This document shows positions 57,306 to 64,000 of a DNA stretch of 64,000 nucleotides, one piece after another (within the stretch, counting starts at the first letter, position 1; every line of letters begins with the position of its first letter). Below the pieces are notes generated by a model. The model was given only the letters and a program-made list of their open reading frames with translations. It made no database searches and was not told the origin of the DNA. The DNA is from Molossus alvarezi. Lineage: Eukaryota > Chordata > Mammalia > Chiroptera > Molossidae. The stretch spans positions 90,325,001 to 90,389,000 of the forward strand of contig CM073885.1 of assembly GCA_037176705.1 (NCBI GenBank), in the 5' to 3' direction. The position numbers were made by a program, and so were the translations under genes.

Positions 57306-58332
57306 GTTCCCTCCCCACCTCCACACACTGTATTTTCTATCAGAGAGAAAGGAGTTCTATCTCGTCAAACTACAGCAACCTTTTTTGCACACCAGGGCTG
57401 AACCACTGATGTGTGAACAGTTAACACTAAGTGATTATGGGGTACAGAATGCCCCAGGGTGAAAAATAGACTAGTGTTGGAAAGGAACTTTCCTTCGAAG
57501 AAATATAAACCTACTCTCCTAAAACTGAAGATCATACTGGCGGGACCCTCTCTGCCATGTTCTTTCATGTGATGACTTGGCTTCTAGCTCTGCAGGTAGA
57601 GGAAGTAATAAGCAGTCATCCCCAGGTTTGACCTGCGATAGAGGTGGAAACATTAGACACCTAAGCACTTGCTTAGGGGCCCAATTACTCATCCACTTGA
57701 TGCTCATGAAGAACATTTCCTGCTAGAGGGACCAGTGACTTACAAGTCTACCCCCTAATGGCCTCCTCATTGGGAACCGCACCTACTGGCCATGATTCCC
57801 CTTCAGTGTTTTATGATCTTGAGACCTATGAACATGCCAGTGTCTTCCCCTGAGAACTCTTGTTAGCTTGCACAGCACTGGCTCACCTGGTTGCTTGGGC
57901 ACAGCCTACTGGATGCTGGGTACTTTTCGATGTGGAAATGTGGCTTTAATAGTCTATTGTAACTTCCGACTTTTGGTGTTTTTAGGTACACACTATGGTA
58001 AGAGCTAAAGCTGTCGTAAGAATCAGAGATGCTGGTTTCACGTGTTAATTAGTAATGATGCAACAAAGAAAACAGGGGTTTGATACATTGAAGGTACCAT
58101 TTTGATATCAAAACAGCTACATCAAAACAATCATGTCAAAGTGGTTGCATCAGACCACAACGTCACAACTTCCTGGATTGTGCTCGCTCCTTGTCTTTAT
58201 TACTCATCCAGGGTATGATGGTGGGGGCCTGTTCCAGGAAACTCCTTAATCTGAAAATCTGGGCATCCAGCCTCAGCAACAAATCCACAGATAAGACATC
58301 ATGCAGTTCTCCTGTTTTGGCATAACACCGCA
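57306..58332. other. Unique sequence
   Basis: Nothing recognised. Confidence 0.45.
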
Positions 58333-58586
58333 CACCTGTGTCAGAGAGCACGCACCTGTGTCAGAGAGCACACACCTGTGTCAGAGAGCTCACACCTATG
58401 TCACAGCACACATCTGTGTCAGAGAGCACGCACCTGTGTCAAAGAGCACGCACCTGTGTCAAAGAGCATGCACCTGTGTCAGAGAGTGTGCACCTGTGTC
58501 AGGGAGCAATCACCTGTGACAGAGCACACACCTGTGTCAGAGAGCGCACACCTATGTCAGAGCACACACCTGTGTCAGAGAGCACG
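58333..58586. repeat. Minisatellite, 13 units of 20 or 18 bp
   Basis: The unit is CACCTGTGTCAGAGAGCACG with variants. Units start at 58333, 58353, 58373, 58393, 58411, 58431, 58451, 58471, 58491, 58511, 58529, 58549 and 58567. Those at 58393, 58511 and 58549 are 18 bp, having lost one AG. A fourteenth unit stops after CACC. Because 20 is not a multiple of 3, all three plus frames stay open and carry the same ~20-residue period. The frames at 58301-58644 are thus by-products. Confidence 0.97.
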
Positions 58587-58589
58587 CAC

Positions 58590-59512
58590 CAGCTACTGGG
58601 GTGGTGAGCAAATCAGCCATGTCCTGTCAGCAAGCTTTTTATGAGCACCTATATTTCTCTGAAAGTGAGACCACTGAGGATCTCAGAATGGAGGAGAGAT
58701 CAGAGGCAGGTGTGATCTACCTTAGACTATGATCAGGACAAGCATATTTGAAAGGTTGACAAGGCCTACTTTTTGGAAGAAGTGAATGAGGCACTCCAGG
58801 GGGAGACTGCTGCCTACCAAATATTCCTGTACAGGGGATGCCAGAGAGACCAGTTTGACTGGGACTTGGGACATGTACAGGGAGACCGTGTTGGAAGAAA
58901 ATGGGATATAGTTGGGAAAAGGTCTCATTTGGGAAAGAGTATGAAGCTACAGAAATTTGATGTGGTATTGAGAGGCAACAAGAAGCTATAATGGTATTTT
59001 AACAAGTGAGTTAGATGATGGCAAAGTGATTGGAAGACGACCCAAGGCCATTTGTGAGATGAACTGGTACCGGAATGGAATTGGAAGCCAGAAGGGTAGC
59101 CCTGGAGTTACTCTACCACCCAGGTATAAGGTGCGAGACCTAAAATCTTGCAATGACTGCAGAACAGGAAATGAAGGTGCATATTTGAAAGAAATCAAGA
59201 AGAAAGAATTTCCAAGACTTGGGAAGAGGTTAAGCACTGGGGGTAAAGAAGGATAAACCCAAAATGAACCTAAGGCACTGAGCCGAGTTGAAGATTGGGC
59301 ATATTTTTGCCATTGATAGTAATGAACAGACTTAGGAAATGTGTCTGTTTGGGGTGAGAGAGAGCAGATCACTTATCACAGTGTTGGTGGGACAGCCAGG
59401 AACTGTGCTATTCTGTGATGTATGGGTGTGAAAAGAGGTTGGAAAATCATGGTGGAAATGGAGGATTTGGGAACTATCTTTATAGAAGTGGTAGGTAAAA
59501 TCATATGAGCAA
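58590..59512. other. Mostly unique; faint L2-like text at 58980-59200
   Basis: AAGCTATAATGGTATTTTAA and CCAGAAGGGTAGCCCTGGAG weakly recall antisense L2 ORF2. A minus frame at 58986-59372 (128 codons) has no firm domain. Confidence 0.3.
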
Positions 59513-59514
59513 AT

Positions 59515-59560
59515 AAATCATCATCATCGCGATCACCATCGCCATCATCATGAGCATCAT
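59515..59560. repeat. Imperfect (ATC)n repeat
   Basis: ATCATCATCATCGCGATCAC and CATCGCCATCATCATGAGCA form a degenerate trinucleotide repeat. Confidence 0.9.
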
Positions 59561-59562
59561 GT

Positions 59563-60553
59563 CAGATAACTGGGAGCAAGTCAGTACGTTTGTAAATTCA
59601 CAAACATGCATATGGACAAAATTCAAGTTTGATAGAGTCCCCAGAATAGAAGACAAAGAATCACTGGAAAACGGAAAACAATGAAAAACAGAACAAGCAG
59701 AGAAGGGGGAAGAGAGCTCCAGAAAGGGGTGCAGTCAGGGTGCCTCGTTGAAGCAATGACTCCAGGGAGGGGACACAGAATTCGGCCATTGGACTTTCTG
59801 AAAAGGTCGACTTGTGTTTTTAGAAGGCTCTGCGTCTGCAGACAAGGTTGAGTGGGGGGTGGCTGGAGACAAAGTGGATCCAAGTTGGGAGGTCCTTCGA
59901 GGTCCTCTGTTGTGGCCTCATCCCCGTTTCAGGGATCACTCTCAGGATCTGCAGCCCTAACAGAGAGTCCCCACCTTGTTGGAAGGGCACTGCCTCGGTT
60001 GCCAGACAGTTGATTCCATATTTGGGCAACGGGGTACAAGTTAGTGAATTCTTCACGCCATTGAGATGAAATATGTAAAGATACAAGCGCATAAAGTAGA
60101 CATTTGCTGGTAGCAGGGAAGTACAGAGGGATCAAGTGAAGTCTCTGTTTTATTATAACTAGAAGGGAACATTACACACCGTTAAAGGACAAGAAAAAGA
60201 AGCATTCGAGAGGAAGGGGTTAAGAAAGAGAGGGCTGATTAAAGCCTCTTAGCCACCAGAGGTGGAAGTTCAGAGACACAGATGGAAAGGTGAATTTTTT
60301 CTTATTTATTTATCCACCAGCCAGTGCTGAATGCAATGCTTTCAGTCTAGCATGTGTGCACTGGAGAGGCTACTGATTGATATTGAGGAGAAGAAAGATA
60401 TTTTTGAGATGCAGGAAAAGATAAAAGGAGGGATTCAAAAACAGATCGAAGTGGTGATACAAACCATCTGAGCAAGAGAAAATTCAGAGGCATCACTTTT
60501 GGCTACTGAAAAGAAAATGGCTGCTGTTGTAGTCAATTTTATAGATAATGATT
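59563..60553. other. Unique sequence
   Basis: No gene or named repeat is recognised with confidence. Confidence 0.45.
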
Positions 60554-60574
60554 AAAAAAAAAAAAAAAAAAAAA
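60554..60574. repeat. A21 run
   Basis: An A-run preceded by AGATAATGATT. It could be the tail of a retrocopy, but I recognise no parent transcript upstream and no clear TSD. Confidence 0.9.
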
Positions 60575-61800
60575 GCCGTCTGACTCTTTTGTACCTTCTC
60601 CCAAAACTGAAGTAATAGACAAGGCATCCAGATCAAACCCTCCCTCCTGGAGGCTGAGACTTGCCAACAGGACCTTGGCCAGATGGGAGCTGTACAGCAG
60701 CTCAGAGGGGCATTTTGTTGCCCAGTTTGGATTTAAACCAGGCACCTCCAGGGTAGAAGGCCAGAGCTTTGCCAATCAAGAGCAGGGATGTAAGCTGCCG
60801 TTGTGTGAAAACAAGTTAAGTTGCTTGGTTCCAGGGAATATGGTCCAAGTGCGTCCATAAATGCGTCTGTTTAATAAGGCACATCAGTGACTGTTCCAGA
60901 ACTTGGGCGCCTTGAGCTGCCTTTGTTTCCTCATTTCCAGAGAAATGAACGAGCCCATGTCTTAACCAAAGCACTAGATGGCAGCATAGGACATCTATTC
61001 CACCGTCTCTCCACAGGCTGCTGGAACTGTGACAGATAAAACGGCACCTGTGGTTTTGTGTATAAAACTGGCATAACTGTTTGTACATTTAAAAAATGTA
61101 ACAATAAATTAAACATAAGGGAAAGGGATCGCTAATAAATACAGTGTAAGACTGCATTTCTGTATACCAGGTGACAAGCTTGGGCATTCGAACCTGATTT
61201 GTGCAGAGGATGGGCAGGATGGCAAACAAGCTGAAGGTGGTTAGAGCTTCCTTGAGGGTTGTGGCTGATTTGCCCATATGTCTGTATGCGTTACACAGAG
61301 GTGAAAATCTAGGGAAGTGAGGGTTACGCTGTCTGAAAGTCTGGTTACAAGGGGTTCTAGGAGGAAGCACTGTTCTGTGGTTCCTTCACTCACGGTTTGG
61401 ATGGGTGGGAGCTGAAAGTGTGGGTTTATATCTCTTTTCTTTAAAAGGGACACAAATCATACCTTTCCATTCTCTTAGATCCACTCACCATTTAGAAAAC
61501 GAGCCTGTTAAGCCTGCACACATCCTAGCGTATATAAACACTGCCATCTTTTTCTCTGTTGTCTAAGCTGATTTGGTGTTTGGGCCAGAACAAACTGCAG
61601 TCTGAGATGCCAAGAACATGGGTTTGATACCAGAAAGGGCCAGTTGGCTTGTTGCAGAGGAAAAGGAAACAGAAACTATTCCAGGCCATACGTGGTGAAC
61701 CTCGCTCAACCAGCTATAATAAAGACTGTTTACCGCTCCTAGAAAAATAATTCAGAGCACAAATCCTATCAAGATGGTCAGAAGCATTATCTTTTTATTC
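60575..61800. other. Unique sequence
   Basis: Nothing recognised; small overlapping frames on both strands are unsupported. Confidence 0.45.
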
Positions 61801-61804
61801 TTTC

Positions 61805-62185
61805 TTCTATTTGACAACCATTTTATTATTTGCTATGTTCCAAGCATTGTGTGCTAGGCAATGAAAGAGAGTATAAAACAAACAAACAAAAACCTCACCG
61901 AAAACCCCAGAGTATAACATAATATAGACTTTCTTTATTACGAAGACAATGAAAATAGTAATAGTTACTACTGGTATAATGGTTTGTAGTTTATGACACA
62001 CAGGTCTATAATATCTTATTTAGGTCTCACAATAATCCTGTCATTTAGATCTTTTTATAGGCAATGAAACAAATCAGAAATAATTCATAATTTGCCTAAG
62101 ATCTCAGCCAGTAAGTGGTACAAATAGAACTTGAAGCTAGTCTTTTGACTCTAATTCTTGAACTCTTTCTATTACACCATACAAC
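61805..62185 (-). mobile_element. MIR SINE(s), antisense
   Basis: TTGCTATGTTCCAAGCATTG near 61831 is antisense MIR/L2 3' end. GTCTCACAATAATCCTGTCA, GGCAATGAAACAAATCAGAA, GCCTAAGATCTCAGCCAGTA and ATTCTTGAACTCTTTCTATT at 62023-62175 give the rest of an antisense MIR. An unrelated stretch of about 150 bases lies between the two. Confidence 0.65.
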
Positions 62186-62525
62186 TATAAAGAAAATGCT
62201 TTATATTTTATACAATTTCTTTTCTATCTAAAATTTTTTGAAATTAGAAAAGTGTCAAATTTAGATCAAAGATTTGAATTCAAGAGCCGTGTGATTATTT
62301 ACTTAGTAAATAACATTCCTTCCTGGGATTAAAACATGTGAAGGGCTAAGGGAGGACATTCGACCTTGGTTTGCCATTGTTTCATTGCTTATTTACAACT
62401 AGGAAATTCAATAGAAATTTTCATTTTATAGAGTGGGCATATAAACTTCTGATGTAGGCAAGGGTGTTTCCCAACTACAATTACTTCGTATACCTACATT
62501 TCTCTCATTGTTTCCCCTGGTTTCT
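62186..62525. other. Unique sequence
   Basis: Nothing recognised. Confidence 0.45.
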
Positions 62526-62527
62526 GT

Positions 62528-62620
62528 GATTTGCTCTGTACAGGATATGCAACTCCTTGCACAATGCCTGACATTTAGTGGTTTCTCATTTATCTGTTGA
62601 ATCGATGGAATGAATGAAAA
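62528..62620 (+). mobile_element. L2 LINE 3' end, sense
   Basis: CTCCTTGCACAATGCCTGAC, ATTTAGTGGTTTCTCATTTA and TGTTGAATCGATGGAATGAA are the sense L2 3' terminus. Confidence 0.7.
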
Positions 62621-63028
62621 TAGAGTCTCCATGTACTGGCCTCCCTTGGTCCAGTCTAAGCCAGCCTTCAGCCTCCTTGCAGAGGATCTCTCCATTTTAA
62701 GGGCAAACCTTACTTCAAATCTTTACTAATCCAAGCTGTCCCTACATTTCTGTAACAGTGTATAGCCTATTGCCACATAAGCCAGCACCTGTTTTTCAGC
62801 TTTGTTCTCTAGTTGTTTCATGTGAGTGAATCATGGTTCCCCAACCGGAGTATCAGGTCCAGGAGGGCAATGCTTGTCATCACATAATATCAGTTTACTT
62901 ACTTCTCACAACATTTCACCATTTAAACCTGTAAATTCTGTGTGGTCATGCCTTTCTGAGGTGGCACATTCCAGGCTAATCCCATCTACGGGCACTTGAG
63001 TTGCGCAGGGAGGTGGAGATGCTATCTT
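62621..63028. other. Unique or very old repeat
   Basis: GGTCCAGGAGGGCAATGCTT near 62857 weakly recalls a sense L2 3' UTR. Nothing else is recognised. Confidence 0.3.
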
Positions 63029-63029
63029 C

Positions 63030-63046
63030 GGGGGGGGGGGGGGGGG
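63030..63046. repeat. G17 homopolymer
   Basis: Seventeen G in a row. Such runs are prone to sequencing length errors and can form G-quadruplexes. Confidence 0.98.
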
Positions 63047-63473
63047 TCATGCTACACTAGGGGAATCATCCTGTTTCAATGTGGGCATTCAAACCAACAA
63101 AAAGGCCGTGTTGCTCTCTTCCTGGAGCCCGCTGATTGCCCATTTTAGTGATCTGGGCCCATCATCTCTCTTTTAGGAAGTCACAAAGGACCAGTTGTAA
63201 ACAACCACTGCCCAGATTGGATCACATTACCCAAGAGATGAGCCGACGCCAGGTATAGCCACTGTTAGAGTCCAGAGGGCTTGAAACTTTCAGCCTTTGA
63301 TACAGATCAGAAGCCAAGACTATAAAAAAGTAGGTTGATTTCCCCTTAGCATTTAGTGGAATGAATAATTTGAATACTCGGTGGTATTTTTTTTAAAACA
63401 GCTTTCAACACAGGGATTAATGAAGCTTTTTCTCACAGCTGACTTACCTATAGGCAATATGTTGCCATCTATA
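63047..63473. other. Unique sequence
   Basis: Nothing recognised. Confidence 0.45.
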
Positions 63474-63689
63474 TGGAAGAACTTGCTTTTATTGATGATT
63501 GATTGATTTTAGAGAGAGATAGAGACATCAATGAGAGAGAACTTCGATTGGCCGCCTCCTGCGTGCCCCCCACTGGGGATTGGACCCACAACCTGGGCAT
63601 GTGCCCTGACTGGGAGTCGAACCGGTGACCTCTTGGTGCATGGGTTGATGCTCAACCACTGAGCCACACAGCTGGGTGGGAAGGATTTG
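63474..63689 (-). mobile_element. VES SINE, antisense, CAATAAA-tail type, diverged TSD
   Basis: TGGAAGAACTTG (63474) and GGGAAGGATTTG (63678) are a diverged TSD. The body reads TTTATTGATGATTGATTGAT, GAGAGAGATAGAGACATC, CACTGGGGATTGGACC, GGGAGTCGAACCGGTGACC and AACCACTGAGCCACACAGC. The pol III head is still readable in sense. The minus frame 63509-63742 is the SINE. Confidence 0.92.
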
Positions 63690-64000
63690 AAGTACACTAC
63701 AAAGTCCCCAAATTTCTTCCTTGTTGGCCCACTATAGTACAATCTTTAGCATCTTTTACTTGAGATAAGGCATTGCTTCTAGAAGATGTCTATGAAAATG
63801 GATATTACTGGCAGAGACCTTAGAAATTGCCAGCAAAGAGTAATTCATTAGGCCATTTAATTTTCACTCAGCCTCAGCCCCGCCCACTCCCCACCTGCAC
63901 CCCCCACCCCAGACACACATATAATAAGTAGGAGGGGAGAAAGTTTTAGGACATTCTAAAACAATCTTTGTTTAGTTTATAATGAATGTTAGAGTCCATA
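63690..64000. other. Unique sequence with a C-rich run
   Basis: A C-rich stretch at about 63878-63911 (CCCCGCCC, CCCCACC, CCCCCCACCCC) could form a G-quadruplex on the minus strand. No gene is recognised before the window ends. Confidence 0.5.

Noticed and set aside
58333..58586. CRISPR array
   Set aside because: Units are directly adjacent without unique spacers, and the genome is mammalian.
58301..58644. Cys- and His-containing repeat protein in three frames
   Set aside because: It is the minisatellite translated; a 20-bp unit keeps all three frames open. No zinc-finger spacing is present.
60554..60574. Poly(A) tail of a processed pseudogene
   Set aside because: No parent transcript is recognised upstream and no target-site duplication was found around the run.

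Overview
The window is nuclear DNA of a bat, and I find no protein-coding gene in it. The organism call rests on twelve copies of a tRNA-derived SINE whose head (GGCTCAGCGGTTAGAGC-like), CT-rich middle and 3' end match the bat VES family. L1 3' ends of the type I associate with bats and other laurasiatherians support it, as do the old mammalian repeats MIR, L2, L1M, MER5A and Tigger1. I see no Helitron of the vespertilionid (HeliBat) type. That hints at a bat outside the Helitron-rich Vespertilionidae, but one window is weak evidence.

No open reading frame reaches 180 codons. The two I can explain among the longest lie on the sense strand of decayed L2 elements (45178-45621 and 53828-54355, both minus). 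Others fall in simple repeats, in SINE CT tracts or in unique DNA without recognisable domains. The sequence reads as intergenic DNA or the inside of a very long intron. I see no tRNA, rRNA, snRNA or miRNA gene, CRISPR array, origin or convincing promoter.

Layout. 0-5 kb: end of a VES copy, a short L1 3' end, a 1.6-kb L1M 3' end, an MIR, an unnamed old repeat and a VES with clean target-site duplication (TSD). 6.4-8.2 kb: repeat-free DNA with TAAT-rich sequence and two CpG clusters, the best regulatory candidate. 9.5-17.1 kb: MIR and L2 pieces, L1 3' ends, a VES, an L1M interrupted by an MIR, and two very short L1 insertions with exact TSDs. 19-28 kb: L2, MIR and L1 fossils, a VES and a large (GT)n(GA)n microsatellite. 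28.5-33.8 kb: five VES copies, a MER5A, an L1 3' end and a near-perfect hairpin. 34-44 kb: mostly unique, with L2/MIR pieces, a 112-base pure-purine tract and an LTR-like repeat. 44.5-49.2 kb: two VES copies with exact TSDs, L2 mosaics, a TA-flanked Tigger1 miniature element, a CpG-rich patch and an L1 3' end. 50-58 kb: possible conserved non-coding stretches, a perfect 18-bp hairpin and L2/MIR pieces. 58.3-64 kb: a 20/18-bp minisatellite, L2/MIR remnants, a G17 run and a last VES copy.

No group of genes works together here. The content is a retrotransposition record: L1 supplies the machinery and VES copies carry its signatures (A-rich tails, 14-18 bp TSDs). I did not find a new gene system. 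The points most worth checking are the micro-L1 insertions, the conserved hairpin in the VES tail, the unexplained hairpins, the minisatellite and the CpG/TAAT-rich patch at 6.4-8.2 kb. Family names come from memory of consensus sequences; no database search was run, and edges of old repeats are approximate.
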